Position numbers and translations under genes: made by a program. The notes below the pieces were generated by a model, which worked only from the letters and a program-made list of their open reading frames with translations, did not search any database and was not told the origin of the DNA. This document shows, piece after piece, positions 1-12,125 of a stretch of 64,000 bases of DNA (positions are counted from its first letter, which is position 1; each line of letters opens with the position of its first letter). The DNA comes from Schistosoma haematobium (taxonomy: Eukaryota > Platyhelminthes > Trematoda > Strigeidida > Schistosomatidae), in assembly GCF_000699445.3 (NCBI RefSeq), contig NC_067198.1, positions 45,380,691 to 45,444,690 of the forward strand, given 5' to 3'.

Positions 1-1385
1 AAAGAAACTTCTTGATGAATTTTAAAAGAATGATTAACTATACTACGGATAAAAAATGACATTATTTCCATGATCTTAAAATCTTGTGGTATTAAGAAAA
101 ATCGATATCGAGAATCAATCTCTTATATATCGTGGTTTGTATTTTGATTGACGACCATTCAGAGTAGCAATCAACCCTATGTTTGCCCAGCCCTATAGGG
201 TTGATCGAATTCTGTTACCAAGTTCAAATGCAATCGCTAGTCTGACTCGATACCATGTGTATCATATTTTGCTGTTAGTTGGATGCTGTTAGCAGGATCA
301 CCTTAGCTTGGATCTCCTATTAGTTAGGATCCATTAGTAAAGCGTATCAGTAATCACGAGGGGATTAATGTAGCTTTCAGGACTCTAAACTGCTAAGATG
401 AGATAAAACGTGAACAGTTTAATTTAGTGTGATATCTGTTCAGTATACCATGCAGCATTAATGTATACATTAATTCAGTGGAAAATTCATTTATACGTTC
501 CTCCTAATTCATTTGTGTGATATTTATTTATTCCTTATTCACTGCCCGTAAAATCTATAAACAAATGAATATATTTGGTTAAAATTGACATGTCTTTGAA
601 GGGTCAATATAATATTCGCTTGACATGGATCATTGTCTTATTATTTGCATTGTGTGAATCTCAGTTTCGCACCTGTCTCAAGTTCAACTTCCATACAAAC
701 CTGCATCAGATAGTATACCATTATCAAAGTATAACCTAATAACTGCCTATCATACATACACAATTATATATCACTCATTCAAACATAGTGAAAAAACGAT
801 ATCAAATGATGACTGCATTGAGACAACATCAATAAAAGTCAATCAGTGTAAAGGACTACTACATAAACACTAAAATTAGTTCTAAGTCATCAATAGAAAT
901 CAATGGATCAGTGTAAATCTCTCAGTAGTTAGTTAGTGTGCTTTAATTAAAAGAAAAAAAAATGCTTCAACAATTACATCTCTATGACAATAGATGTTAT
1001 AATGTTGAATTTTATAAAAATCTAAAGAGCTTCAACTTGTTGATAACCTTTCAATAATCATTTCACATTCTAATAACTAAACTATATAAGAGCTAAGAAT
1101 TAGAAAGTGGTAAATATATGCAAACTTAGAAATGGCTAAATTATTATCAACTTAATAGAGAAAACGATAGAAATATAGATAACACGTTTAAAACATTTCC
1201 TTTTATAGCATTTTATCAATTACGATGTATTACATAACTAAAAGTAAAACACACATATATTGCATACTTTCATGCAGGTACTTTTGAAAAGAGAAAATAA
1301 ATGAAGTTATTTCATTTGTTACAACTTAAATCAGAGATTATTTGTAGTAATGCTTGATGAGAAATTATGAAATAAACTTCTATCT
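1..1385. other. No gene recognised (AT-rich, 3' of or intronic to TBC1D22)
   Basis: The stretch is AT-rich in all frames, with no long open frame and no repeat that I recognise. It lies on the 3' side of the minus-strand TBC1D22 exons, so it is either intron or downstream DNA. The remaining TBC-domain exons were looked for here and not found. Confidence 0.5.
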
Positions 1386-1389
1386 TTAT

Positions 1390-1705
1390 AAGCAAAAACG
1401 GATAGTGATTAGCAGTGGAATTTAGGACAAAGCGCGTTTCGTCCTATTTAGGATGTACCTGTAACTCAGAGTTGATGTTCACTCTAGGACTCGAACCCAG
1501 TACAGTTCACTTCAAACACCATTGCGTTATGCACTTAGCTACTGAGTCCTGGTAGCCACCTGCTTGTACAATGGGGTGAAGTTATATTCACTCTGAGATG
1601 TAGGTACATCCAGTTGACGAGTCACAAATAGGACGAAACGCGAGTCCTGAATTCCACTACTAGTCATTATCCGTCTTTGCTTATAAAGCTTGTGACTTCA
1701 GGCAG
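1390..1705. repeat. Palindromic hammerhead SINE, Sm-alpha-like (family 1)
   Basis: Two arms of about 100 bases, 1390-1490 and 1600-1705, are imperfect inverted copies of each other. Each carries the Sm-alpha hammerhead signature of an AATAGGACGAAACGCG-type stem II/GAAA segment followed by a TTCCAC tail. Between them lies a minus-strand tRNA-like segment with a pol III B box (GGTTCGAGTCC on the minus strand, near 1490-1500) and an A-box-like CAGTAGCTAAGTG. The plus-strand ribozyme core reads TTGACGA instead of CTGATGA. The minus-strand copy has lost the core altogether. Both therefore look inactive. Confidence 0.75.
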
Positions 1706-1974
1706 TATCGAGTCATTCCGCACAGAATTCACATATGCCAACAAGAGACTGATCAATTGCAGCCCTAAATAACAATGGGAAGACACAAGTAAACAACGTC
1801 AAGTGAATAAAACTTCTATCTTGTTATCATATTGTTCATAAAATATTTATTAAAATTACTTTGAAGGTCATCGTGAAGATTAGAGATCCGAACAAATAGA
1901 TAGTTGATCTAGTTAAATTAAATTATTAAAGCTGGATTTTCAACAGCAACAAAAAATCTAACTTTATCTGGAGC

Positions 1975-2115
1975 TATTTTCTATGGTTATTGTTAGTCCC
2001 AAGCTCGAATAAAGGAGAAGAGTTTGACATAGAGTTAGTAACCCCATCCAGTAAAAAGAACTTTGTTGAAGAATATTAACCAGAAACAGTACTAAATAGA
2101 CATATTAAAAATTAA
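1975..2115 (+). repeat. Degenerate 5' end of an SR2-like RTE element
   Basis: This segment resembles the 5' untranslated start of the nearly complete RTE element at 49147. Shared landmarks, in order, are TGTTAGTCCCAAGC, AAAGGAG, a GTTAGTAACCCCATCC-type block and a final ACCAGAAA. No coding part follows, so it is a short internal remnant. The assignment rests on eye alignment of about 130 bases. Confidence 0.55.
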
Positions 2116-2754
2116 TATTAACTTAATACTATACTTTGCCTAACAAACCATTACGCAACTGTAGAAAATATTCAACACATCCATGGACAAGTAACGATTT
2201 TTATTTAATTATTATAAACTATTTGAAAATATCTCCATGACTCAAGAGTGGAACGAAAGCGTCTTTTTTAACAGCACCTAAGTAACCAAATACAGGTTTG
2301 CAGTATAGTCAGTTATGAATCAGAACTATTGTGTGCAGGTTTAAAAACATGGTATATTGAACTAGAAGTTGAATATTTAACCAAATGAATAATATGTCAA
2401 GGCAGAGAGAGGGTTATTAATTTGTAAATATGCACCTTGATATGAAAGTTATAACAAATATAGGACAAGATTAATCGAAGGTTAAGATCTATTATTTGGT
2501 ATAATTTTATGGGACTGCCCTAAACATGCCTAATAACACTACACCTGAGAGCAAAAAATATTAACACTAAGTTTTTATATCGAATGAGATACTCGGCTTC
2601 TAACTAGCAGGTAATCGGTTTGAATCCCATGCTACCTATCTCAGTTAGTGTGGCGAAATAGTATACTTTTTTAAAATTCATTTGACAAGTACAGGTCCCT
2701 GAACTCGTCAACGAACCACCGTTCAATTGAATAGGGGTCGGTGATATTAACCGG

Positions 2755-3255
2755 GTGCCCATAGACATTGCTACAAGGCGGCCCCAAATACATATGCGCC
2801 ACACTTCGTCATTTAATATGTTGTGAGGGCTGGAATACTGATCGGGTGTCCAAACCGAAACAGGTGACTTTCCTAAGGGGCCATTCCCGAATCTTTGACC
2901 TACGAGTCTAATACATAAGGCAGTGGAGCGACGTTAGATGAAGCCTTGTGGTAGTCGGTGACCAACAATGGGTTTATACGCCACTTGTTTTTTTAGGATA
3001 CTGGAGCCCATGTACACCACTGGTTTGGAATCAGGGTTTCCCAACTCCCCTAGGTGGATCTTCTGTTTCCACCAACCCGGTTAAAGCGCCAAATATTCGC
3101 TTTTATTACTCTCAATTTCATAAACAACACCCCCACCACGAGAAGGAAGTGAGTAGGACTTCCCTGGCAGTGGCTGCATACATGTTGTCATGTCAGAGCA
3201 TTTCAAGAGTAAGAGCGGTCTCCTTCCACCCACGGCCGTACCGTGGCATTTGGAG
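2755..3255 (-). repeat. Interspersed repeat R, old copy
   Basis: This is the most divergent of several copies of an unclassified repeat, the others being at 17590, 54130 and 58800, with fragments at 9795 and 18950. Landmarks are a GCCCCAAATACATATGCGCC block, GTGAGGGCTG, CCAAACCGAAACAGGTG and AGGATACTGGAGCCCATG. The strand given is the one that ends in the AAAT-rich tail in the better copies. A B-box-like CGGTTTGAATCCC lies just outside, at about 2618-2630. A 45-base segment near 3045 is absent from the copies at 17.6 and 58.8 kb but recurs at 9.8 kb. Confidence 0.6.
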
Positions 3256-3329
3256 AGCACGAACTGAGGAAAAAGTACGAGGATTGAGCATACGACCTTA
3301 CTTGTTAGAACTTCACTGATTCAACGACG

Positions 3330-4190
3330 AAGCCACCGCTCTACAAGATAGCATCACAACTCACATAAATTATGTGGCCCAAAGTTCAACACGTAAGCCT
3401 ATAATTAGTATCTAATGTCTATGAACCTTGGGTTACAAACACATTCCTATAGTATATTTATTAAAACATGCAATTAATTCTATACTAGGCATAATATTGT
3501 AAAAGCAGTAATTTTGACAGCAACGCATGCACTACAAATTTGGGGGAAATAAAGATTTTTTAGAGAGTGATCACCCTATTAGTAAGTGCAAATTAGTCAA
3601 ATATTTGATAAACATTTTGTATTAACCTTTGCGAAATACGCAATATTTTAGGTGTTTTCTAGCAGTAACACTTACCTGATGATTTTCCATCGATCAAGCT
3701 AGGTACTAAATCTGAATGAATAGTGAGAAAATATAAATTTATATACTGTTCTTCATGAAGTAGATCATTTACGAAATATAGATTGAGCCATATCTATTTT
3801 TTTGTGTGACAGTAAACGAAACTATCCTATGGTATCACATTATCAAGCCATTGTTTCTGACAAACTCTTCTACAAAAAATACTTTCATAAAAATACATAT
3901 ATCAAGCTTAGAAGTATCACTATGTTCAGAACAATAGATTATACGTTATGAATGCACATATGTAGAACGAAGGCCATTACATCACGGAAATATATGATGG
4001 AAATGATTTAACGATCAAAATATTCCTTACAACACAATATTATTTAACTAATTATTGTGTGATGTATACTTATAGCTACTAATTATGGTATGAAGTTTAG
4101 TGTTGGTTAAGAACAATGACTAGAACTAATGAGATGGGGTTGTAAGAGATACTTGTGTTTATATATGTGAAAATCCTCCATATGCGCACT
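3330..4190. other. No feature recognised
   Basis: AT-rich sequence with no sustained open frame and no similarity to the other repeats of the window that I could see. Confidence 0.5.
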
Positions 4191-4194
4191 CCAT

Positions 4195-7010
4195 GTGGCA
4201 ACAGTTCTTCGTTTCCCTCTCTACATAATGCTTCTCCTATCGCCTTCTGAACTTCTTCAGAAAGCTGAACGTTCAGACATAGTACTTGTAGCAGGTGATT
4301 TTAATGCCCACGTAGGTAGTTATCACCAAACAGAAAAACATTTAGATAGGTATTTTGGTATTCCGGCTCAGCGAACAGATAATGGTGATCGTCTGCTGCA
4401 GCTGTGCTCGGACAATCATTTATTTTTATCAAACACTAATTTTAACCATAAGGAGAGACATTGTCTAACATGGCGACCCCCTACACCAAACCAACGATGG
4501 ACTCAAATAGACCATATTGCCATCAGTCATCGTTGGAGAGGGTCGGTACAAGATTGTCGCACATTCTGGAATACCTGCTTGGACTCCGACCATCCTCTAG
4601 TACATGCACGCATCTGCTTACGCCTCACTGGACGCAGAAAAGCCACACCAAGAAGACCCATTAGAATTGAATTGAGTGACGACAAAGCCTGAAGTAGATT
4701 CCAGAAACAACTGAGGTCACACTTAGGTAGTTCTGAAAACGAGGCTGACCCGGATATTGCTTGGATAAATATACAACAGGTGTGGAATCAGCAGTGACAT
4801 CTATTAATGATTTAAAGCAAATGGTTACAAAAAGCCAATGGCTTTCTTCTAAGTCTATTGCACTGTTGGATTCTCGTAAACTTATTCCATCACGTTCCGA
4901 AAACGATGACGAGCGAAAGCAAATCAGATCTAGGTTAAGGAAAAGTCTAAGGAACGACCGTGAGCAGGGGTGAGCAACGAAAGCAAAAGAGATGGAAAAG
5001 GCAACGGCTGTAGGTAAACCAGACAGCTTTCCAGACTAATAAAAGAAACTGGAATCAGGAAGGCGAGTGTAAGTGAAATTATCTCGGAAAAAGAAGACAC
5101 TTATCTGCTCTCAGCCCAGACGTTTAGAACGGTGGGCGGAACATTTCAGAGAACAGTTCAGCTGGCCTTCATCTACTCTACAACTACCTTCCACTCCCAG
5201 ACAGCCTAAATGGAACATTGAAGTAGGTTCCGCAACTCTAGCAGAAGTTCAAAAGGCTATAGTTAATCTAAAACGAGGAAGGGCAGTTGGTCCAGATGGA
5301 TTGGCTCCAGAAGTCTTTAAGGATGGTGGTCCAATTTTAGCGATTAGGTTGACTAATATTTTAGCTAAGATCTGGGAGTTAGACGTTATCCCATCTAACT
5401 GGTCGCAATCACTTATCGTCCCAATATATAAGAAAGGGTCAAAATCATCCTGTGACAACCACAGAGGGATTAGTTTAACTAATATAATATCTAAAATACT
5501 AGCCTCGATAATTATCAGACGCGTAACTAAGACTCGTGAACTGCAAACACGAGAAAATCAGGCTAGCTTCAGACCTGGTCGTGGCTGCATCGACCACATA
5601 TTCACCATTCGTCTGATCATAAAATACAGGCATGCTTAACGGCTTCCGATAATGGTGGTCTTTTTTGACTTAAAAGCAGCATTTGACTCGGTAGACCGCG
5701 AGATTCTGTGGCAGTGTGTCATTGAAAAGTGTACCTCAGAAGTACATAAACCTTGTGAGGGTACTTTACTCGAACACTATCAGTTAAGTCAGAGGTTATG
5801 GTGAACTGTCATGTGATTTCGTAACCTCAGGTGTTGTCCGGTATGGCTGTCCAATATCTCTATTTCTGTTTAGCTTCATAAGAGACCTACCGCTGGAAAT
5901 AATGTTCTCGTTGACTGAATTTTCAGGAATCGATCTTCTACCAGAAAGTCCACTTATCGACTTAGAATACGCAGATGATATAGTCCTGTTTGGTGAAGAT
6001 GCTGATAAAATACAGTCTTTTGGGAGCACTGAGCAACAATGCCAGAATGTCTAGGATGCGTTTCTGCCCCCCCCCTCTAAATGTAAGATGGTGCTTCAGG
6101 ACTGGTGTGAGTCAACATCTGAACTAGGGATAGGGAGTGAAGCAGTCGAACGCCTTGACAGCTTCACTTATCTTGAAAGCCTGATCAGCCCTAATGCGTT
6201 GGTGTCTGACGAAAACTCATCACGGATTCGAAAAGCTCGTTTGGCTTTTGCCAACTAACGTCACCTATGGAGAAGGCGAGATATACGTCTATCAATAAAA
6301 GCACGAGTATACTGCGTGGCAGTCCGTTCTGTTTTAATTTACGGCAGCGAAACGTGGCCATTAAGAGTAGAAGACACTCGTAAGCTACTAGTATTCGACC
6401 ACAGGTGCCCTAGAAATATTGCTGGCGTCTGCTGGGATCACCGGGTAAGTAATAGTGAGGTTAGACGCAGGGTATTATGGAATGATGATAAATCAGTTGA
6501 TGAGGTTGTGAATTTTCATCGACTAAAATGATTGGGCCACGGTGTTACGTATGCTTGGACACCGAGTACCACGACGCGCAATGCTCATTAGTGTTGGAGA
6601 CAGTTCGAAGAAAGTTAGGGGTGGCCAAACCAAAATGTGACATCAGTCCATGAAGTTACTAAATTCTGGTCTGAGCCAAGTTGGTAGATGTGGACTACTT
6701 GGCTGGGGTTCGCGCGACTATCGCAGTCAATGGTTGGAGACAGTGGGTGACATGGCTCAGAATCCATCACAATGGCGTAGGTGTATACACTATTTTTCTT
6801 CCCTTACACCGTGAAATTAAAATCACTTTATGTCTTTCTTTCTACGAACTAATCCTTTCTTCCTGTATTATATCTTTATACACAATTTTTCTTTTATATA
6901 TTACTACCACTGAAGTAATTACTATGAATTTGGTGTTTATCTTGCTGTACTAATAAGGTATTACAACTTGGGCCAATGCATATATGTGCCTTGTCCTACG
7001 TCGTAGATGA
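4195..7010 (+). mobile_element. Degenerate RTE-clade retrotransposon (EN + RT)
   Basis: A broken non-LTR element. An apurinic-type endonuclease piece lies at 4195-4690 (motifs AGDFNAHVG, then QIDHI and SDHPLV). The reverse transcriptase lies at about 5090-6540: RGRAVGPDGLAPE, HRGISL, FDLKAAFDSVDRE, then LEYADDIVLFGED near 5965. The C-terminal segment has YGSETWPLRVEDT and WDHRVSNSEVRRR. The frame changes many times and stops interrupt it, for example after the RT fingers at 5637. The 3' end near 6985-7010 reads TCCTACGTCGTAGATGACTGACTG, the short tetranucleotide tail shared by copies at 35761 and 57261. It is an old, dead full-length-type copy of the E/F family. Confidence 0.85.
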
Positions 7011-7416
7011 CTGACTGTTATGTGGACTTTCTAGGTTCATTTGGGATCATGTGCCTAGTCCTTTAAATCACAGTCTGTTTAGCAGCGTAATAAGTTTTCT
7101 TGATGGGTACTTTTGGCCTCTGTCATAGAATCATATTATGTGACCAGATTGTTCAAAATGTTCAGAAGGAAGAACGAATACATTGGGCCCCGAATGAACT
7201 ACCACTGCTATTTTTTTAAAAACTAAATTAGTATTATTAATAATGGCGATTATTGAACTATCCAACAAATGTACAATTGATATTACATGCAGGAAATGAG
7301 CAAAAACAAAGTGCGCTTTAATGACTTCGGAATATCCGATGAGCAGGTTAGTTTAAAATAGCTACATTTATTATTAGTGCCTCAAATAATTTTTAGTTAA
7401 CAATCATTAATAGTTC

Positions 7417-7500
<84 letters not shown>
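7417..7500. repeat. (AAT)n microsatellite
   Basis: About 28 uninterrupted ATA/AAT units. It lies in intergenic or intronic DNA 3' of the last TBC1D22 exon seen. Confidence 0.95.
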
Positions 7501-8191
7501 TGACATAATGGTTTCTATGATACATAAACTAAGCAATATGTATATCTGGGCTGTATCTCAAACATTAGCTAACTAAATACTGTATATTTTATTTTAAAAA
7601 AAGCTTAGAACTAACTAACTGACTAATGTGTAACTGACATTGGTTCGTCTATTTAACCTGCCTAAACGTTTTCCTGGAATTTCGAAATATTCTTACCATG
7701 GATAAACAAATGTTAATATTAAGCTTTAAAAATAACTGGTTATCTTTTCAGTCACCATTACTTCTACGGAGGGCTTTACTACGGTCCCAAACATACACAC
7801 ACTAATACGCCTTTAAATACCAATATTACCTACATGACGTTAGATTTCTAGAGAATCTGAGTAGTACTAAGAAGTTATTAACCATGGAAAATATGATGCT
7901 AATTACATAACTATTTCTGTTGGATCATGCTAGTTTTGGAGTAGTGTGTAAAATGCTTTGTTTTATCAATGTAGATATAAGATAGAAATTGAACAAAGAA
8001 GAATAAAGAGGGATAAAACTACAGAATAGTGTGCGCAAATATGATAGAAATGAATGGATAACATTGTCCATATTAAGCGAAGTTGTCACAGATACTGTAT
8101 TATACATTTTATATCAAAATAAACGTAGAATAATGCAAATATTTAACAGATATCGAAAAAAAGGATTCACAACAAAATATACGAAACTTAC

Positions 8192-8312
8192 CAACATGAG
8201 TGTATTCTGATAAAAATACAATGAAGAATGGAGTTAACAAATCATTGATACCTTGTACATAACCAATTCCTGGATGTCGCATAGACCAGACAAATAGAAT
8301 TCGTTCAAACAT
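8192..8312 (-). CDS. TBC1D22: TBC1D22 homologue, TBC-domain exon (catalytic Arg region)
   Basis: A 121-base internal exon encoding MFERILFVWSMRHPGIGYVQ followed by GINDLLTPFFIVFLSEYTHV. This is TBC motif territory: the RHPxxGYVQGINDLxTPF block, which carries the glutamine finger (YVQG), is diagnostic of TBC1D22A/B Rab GTPase-activating proteins. The acceptor is CAATGTACAG just before 8312. The donor is GTAAGT at 8191-8186, leaving phase 1. The preceding exon ends in phase 0, giving RRPEMVA joined to MFERILF, which aligns with the family without a gap. The next exon (a YWCM-type segment) was not found at lower coordinates, so the gene probably runs out of the window at its 3' end. Confidence 0.9.
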
Positions 8313-8464
8313 CTGTACATTGTGAAGGACAAAAAAACTGAGACGGTAAAAGTTATTTTAGAGAATCGTACCTGAAAACTGATAAATTTGAAGATAAATC
8401 AATAACAGTAATATGGTAATAATAATCAGTAAAGGGTTGTAGAGATTGTTGAATTTTAATTGAG

Positions 8465-8715
8465 ATCATGAACCGATCAATGTTGGACTACCATTGAAAA
8501 CTTGAAAGCACTGGACAGCCGTTTCGTCCTATTATGGGACTCTTAATCAGTGCGCATCCAAGAACCCACAGGTGGAAATCAAACACAAGACCTTCAAGTC
8601 TTGCTTCCGAACATTTAATCTCTAAACCACTGAGCCGGAATCTAACAGTGTTAATGTCTAACTCCAACCAATCCATCATATTGCGCAACCCTTCATCCAT
8701 TGCTTGTGCTGGATA
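8465..8715 (-). repeat. Hammerhead SINE family 2, minus copy
   Basis: This matches the minus half of the better element at 14583, with TGGACTACCATTGAAAAC, GCACTGGACAGCCGTTTCGT and then a tRNA-like part. The hammerhead (8508-8553, minus) keeps the six-base stem I GCACTG/CAGTGC, stem II GTCC/GGAC and GAAA. The first core segment is ATTAAGA instead of CTGANGA, so it should not cleave. Confidence 0.75.
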
Positions 8716-8884
8716 AATGTCTCACGCCCGACATGGATTTAACTAAACTGGTTATGGATTGTCAATAAGATTTCAGGAGTTATGTCTTGAAGCTAGTCAC
8801 CAGTGACCACATGATTATGATCAGTATGGATGATTTGTTGAGTGTAGTTGTAATCACGAACTGATCTTTCAAGTTTTTGTTTAT

Positions 8885-9035
8885 ATTTTAGGTCCGAGTA
8901 CCGCATGAGAGGTCGTGGATGCGCACTGTTGACGAGCCCCATACCAGAACGAAACGGCTGTCTATTGCTTCCAGGTTTTTAATAGTGGTTTAACGTCTAT
9001 CGGTTCATGATCTCGGTTGAAACCAAACAATCTCC
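8885..9035 (+). repeat. Hammerhead SINE family 2, degenerate plus copy
   Basis: This is the plus-strand partner of the copy at 8465. It has GTGGATGCGCACTG, a TTGACGA core, a damaged stem II, then GAACGAAACGGCTGTC and TTGCTTCCAGG. The core change (C3 to U) and the broken stem II suggest inactivity. About 170 bases separate the two halves, more than in the copy at 14.6 kb. Confidence 0.65.
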
Positions 9036-9193
9036 AAAACCCTATACTGATGATTGTCATGTGCGCACTAGTGACTAGCTTCGAGAGGTAATTCTCAGAG
9101 TTGTAATGAGAAGCCGTGGCCAGTGGGTTTTAACCGGGTCGGATGTGACGCAGTTACTCAATGAAGACAATGGAAGATGGTCGTGCAATGTCG

Positions 9194-9194
<1 letters not shown>

Positions 9195-9283
<89 letters not shown>
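9195..9283. repeat. (AAT)n-(ATT)n perfect palindromic microsatellite
   Basis: About 15 AAT units are followed directly by about 14 ATT units, making an almost perfect 88-base inverted repeat that could extrude as a cruciform. Confidence 0.95.
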
Positions 9284-9284
<1 letters not shown>

Positions 9285-9770
9285 TCTGAATACGGCCGTT
9301 AGCAGTATATTCAGTTATAGCATTAAAACGTGGTCATTGGCAAACTGAAACAATATATGGGCTGATATAATTCAATTATCAATTCATTTAAAGGATTACC
9401 TGTTTATGGTGGGACTAACCTGTGATGGTTAAGCGTAGGATACTGGGTAGTGATGGTAACTTGGTTAATGACACTGTTAACTCACTGGACGAGATAATTA
9501 GGATACATGTTATACACACTCAGTTACTATATAAGAAGGTCGAAAACAACTAGGGATAAGCCGCTGCAAACCTTCTGGTCAAGGTGAACAAGGTAAGCGT
9601 AATATGTGACTGAAGATAAATGGAATGGTTCAAGATTGGTAGTAGATGTGAAAATATATTGTTTGCTATCTTTGTTTAAATATCTCACACTCTTCGTTCC
9701 TCTATGTTATTTATTCCTTTCGGATTATACTTCATATATATGGTTTTCTCTACTAACGAAATTAATTATT
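9285..9770 (+). mobile_element. Degenerate RTE fragment (E/F family C-terminus)
   Basis: Scattered similarity to the RT C-terminal segment of the F copies. Landmarks are ACGGCCGTTAGCAGTATATTC and AAAACGTGGTCATTGGC (the YGSETWPL block), then TAAGCGTAGGATACTGGGTA (the RRRILG block) near 9430. It has no open frame. The AAT/ATT palindrome sits exactly at its left edge. Confidence 0.5.
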
Positions 9771-9794
9771 TGATTTCCTTGTCTTGAGCACCGC

Positions 9795-9880
9795 TGTTGG
9801 TTCAAAACCAGAGTTTCCCAGCTGCTCTAGGTGAATTCTTCATATTTATTAACCCCATTTAAACACTAAATGTCCAGTTT
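9795..9880 (-). repeat. Fragment of repeat R
   Basis: GTTTCCCAGCTGCTCTAGGTG here matches the segment near 3045-3065 of the first R copy (GTTTCCCAACTCCCCTAGGTG). It is followed by a similar TTAACCCCATTTAAA run. It is short and divergent. Confidence 0.4.
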
Positions 9881-10156
9881 TGTTGTTTTATTTTTGTGAA
9901 AGTACTATTTCAGCGCGAACGTAATGAGTAGAATTTTCCCGAAAGTATAAAGTCTCAGTCGTGTGAAAGTATTTTCAGAGCGATTCGGGGAAACAGTAGA
10001 TGTGTAAAATACATTTTAATCATCCCTATAAACATCCAAAGCATCCATCCAATCTTTTTCCCATTTCTAAGTTACAATTTAATCATATTGCTGACAACAT
10101 ATAACATACAGAAAACTATATTTTTTGTTTAAGCGCTCAACAACAATATAACTTAC

Positions 10157-10342
10157 TGCAACCATTTCGGGCCTTCGATAAAGTAATGTCATTCTGTTTA
10201 AATCTTTCTGAATTTGATGAAACATTGGTTTATGTTTAACATTTTCACGTAAATGAAAATACTGACTAACAAAAAGTGTATATTGTTTACGTTTATCCGC
10301 TAGTACAGTGACACGTCGTTCAAGACTAGTTGGAAGATAATC
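10157..10342 (-). CDS. TBC1D22: TBC1D22 homologue, TBC-domain exon
   Basis: A 186-base exon (62 codons, phase 0 at both ends) encoding DYLPTSLERRVTVLADKRKQ, then YTLFVSQYFHL and HQIQKDLNRMTLLYRRPEMVA. The YLP-x4-ERR...L..KR..Y pattern and the H..I..D..R segment match the second block of the TBC1D22 domain. The family has H-Q-x3-R-QIHIDIPR here, and the schistosome sequence is shorter and more divergent. The acceptor is TGTTCCAG before 10342. The donor is GTAAGT at 10156-10151. It joins the exon at 11307 in frame as KLLC-DYLP. Confidence 0.88.
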
Positions 10343-11306
10343 CTGGAACATAAAAATAATTTTAAAAAAGAGTAGGAAATACTTTGTTAAAATACGAATT
10401 ATGATGACAAATTTACTTCCTTTGCAATATTGATTAACACTACATCTCAGACGTGACACCGTCATTCAGTGATCTAGCCAGTCAACTAACGATACATTAT
10501 TGACAGTTCAAAACACAACAGTTTTGGTTGAGAATTCTAGTGTACACAGATGTATTCATTAATTTAGCTTAACATTAGAGTTTAGAACTACGATTCCTCA
10601 TACGATTGTATTAAGTATTTGTATTATAATGTAAACGACTAGCAATGAAAGCGTTCAATTAAGATAAAATGATTTCAAAACCAAAAAAAGACTATTCAGC
10701 TGTATTTTGTGTCCAAAAATGAAGAAATACACACTACTCGAACTTCGAGAACATGTGTTTACTTTGTTGTCTATTTACAAATGTTACAGCTGTGATTCAG
10801 ATTTCGAACCCGACAGAAACATGGATCTTTAAAGGGTGGTAAGATATCAATTACTGACAAATACAAACACAAGGGATGAAAAACATCCTGACAATTTTAA
10901 CAATTTTTTTACATATCCACTACTGAGTGAGTGTATGAAGAACGCATTTATATATTTAGCTCCAAGTAGTGCCTCTTGTATTTGCGAAGGCTTACGATAC
11001 AACATAAATGTTCAAACCGAAGTAGACGGAGTGATATTCAAATTTGCAACACATTAGGTGAAAATCGAGTACTTGAATCACAAACCCACTACTCTTTACA
11101 AATAAAAAGATATCACAAATAACCTCCGTGTATTAGAAAATGCCTCACCGATATGCATAAACTTACACGTACATTATGTAGAATAAATAGAAAAGGAAAC
11201 AGAATCTTATGGAGATAATCGGTGAAAAGTTAACCCGTTAATAAATACTCATACCATTATGAAAATAAATAGACCAAAATTTCTGGATAAAAAACCAAAT
11301 GCTTAC

Positions 11307-11377
11307 ACATAACAATTTCCATACTGTTGGTCGAAGTTCTCCTGGAATTCCAGACCAAGAAAGTTGACGCAATATGA
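11307..11377 (-). CDS. TBC1D22: TBC1D22 homologue, start of the TBC domain
   Basis: A 71-base exon encoding ILRQLSWSGIPGELRPTVWK then LLC, the canonical opening of a TBC domain (LSWSGIP..RP..WKLL). The acceptor is CATTCTAG before 11377 and the donor GTAAGC at 11306-11301. The first two bases complete a codon begun in the exon at 18500, giving TDLV-ILRQLSWSG, which lines up with the TDL..LRKLSWSG segment of animal TBC1D22 proteins. Confidence 0.9.
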
Positions 11378-11530
11378 CTAGAATGAAAGAGATGATGTTT
11401 AAAAGAAAAGAACAACACAGAGATCAACACTCGTCATAACTAATACATTAGGCACACTCTGAAAAAAAACTTTATTAGAGAGTAATGTATGAAAAGAATT
11501 TCCAATCAATAAGTCCCTGCCAAGAAAATG

Positions 11531-11956
11531 TCGACAGTGTATTGAGAAGACATAGTTAGACTAAGGAAAGCGATATATTTACGTTACATATTTCGAACAA
11601 TCTAGTCACACATACTCGTCACGGCATTTCAAAAGAAAACCAATAAAAGTCAATTAAATAAAGGTTCAATAAATATACAGCGATAATTGGAAATAAAGGA
11701 GAGAAAAATCAATGTACTGTGGGAAGAATAGGAGATTGTCACATTATCCTAAACCCTACAACGAGTTAACGATTATCAGGACAGATTCAAGGTTAAAACA
11801 AACTGCTTCTGGACACATAAAGGAAGTTTGAGTTTTCTAATGACCGAGGCATTCTACAAACTGAAGAATGCGTACTTGGCAAATCCTAAACTATGAGTTG
11901 GAAGCTGTTTCAAGGCAAGTTATATGACCTGTTTTGATTGTGTTATGCAATCGATG
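11531..11956. repeat. Left arm of 426-bp inverted repeat (Penelope-like 3' end)
   Basis: By eye this is the reverse complement of 15273-15698 with the same length in both arms. Its coding side (minus strand) corresponds to the C-terminal coding end and 3' flank of the Penelope-like element at 61.0-62.7 kb. A TTCGAACAATCTAGTCACACAT block is shared with that element. Confidence 0.85.
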
Positions 11957-12029
11957 GACATGGTCTTTTACTCCTTGAGTTTTTCGGGGCAGTTGGGACT
12001 AAATAATTATTACTGCATTTTGATGCATG

Positions 12030-12125
12030 CTTCGTCACCCTCTATTACAATCTTTAATTAATCCCCTTGTGTGTCCACACACATGTGAATTGGTAAATAC
12101 AGTGGGATATTTAAGACTATGTGGA
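12030..12125 (-). mobile_element. Penelope-like GIY-YIG remnant
   Basis: The minus strand reads TATCCCACTGTATTTACCAA, then TTCACATGTGTGTGGACACAC. This is the counterpart of CATTGTATTTACCAATTTAC at 62117, which encodes the first beta strand of the GIY-YIG nuclease (HCIYQFTC). It is frameshifted. It lies just inside the left inverted arm, so that arm is the 3' end of a minus-strand Penelope-like copy. Confidence 0.6.

Noticed and set aside
2220..2275. Hammerhead-like string near GACTCAAGAGTGGAACGAAAGC
   Set aside because: The core is not CTGANGA, the stem II pairing is poor and there is no stem I partner, so the resemblance is too weak.
2948..3319. Open frame of 123 codons as a possible gene
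   Set aside because: It lies wholly in repeat R, and its equivalents in other copies differ by frameshifts, so there is no evidence for a protein.
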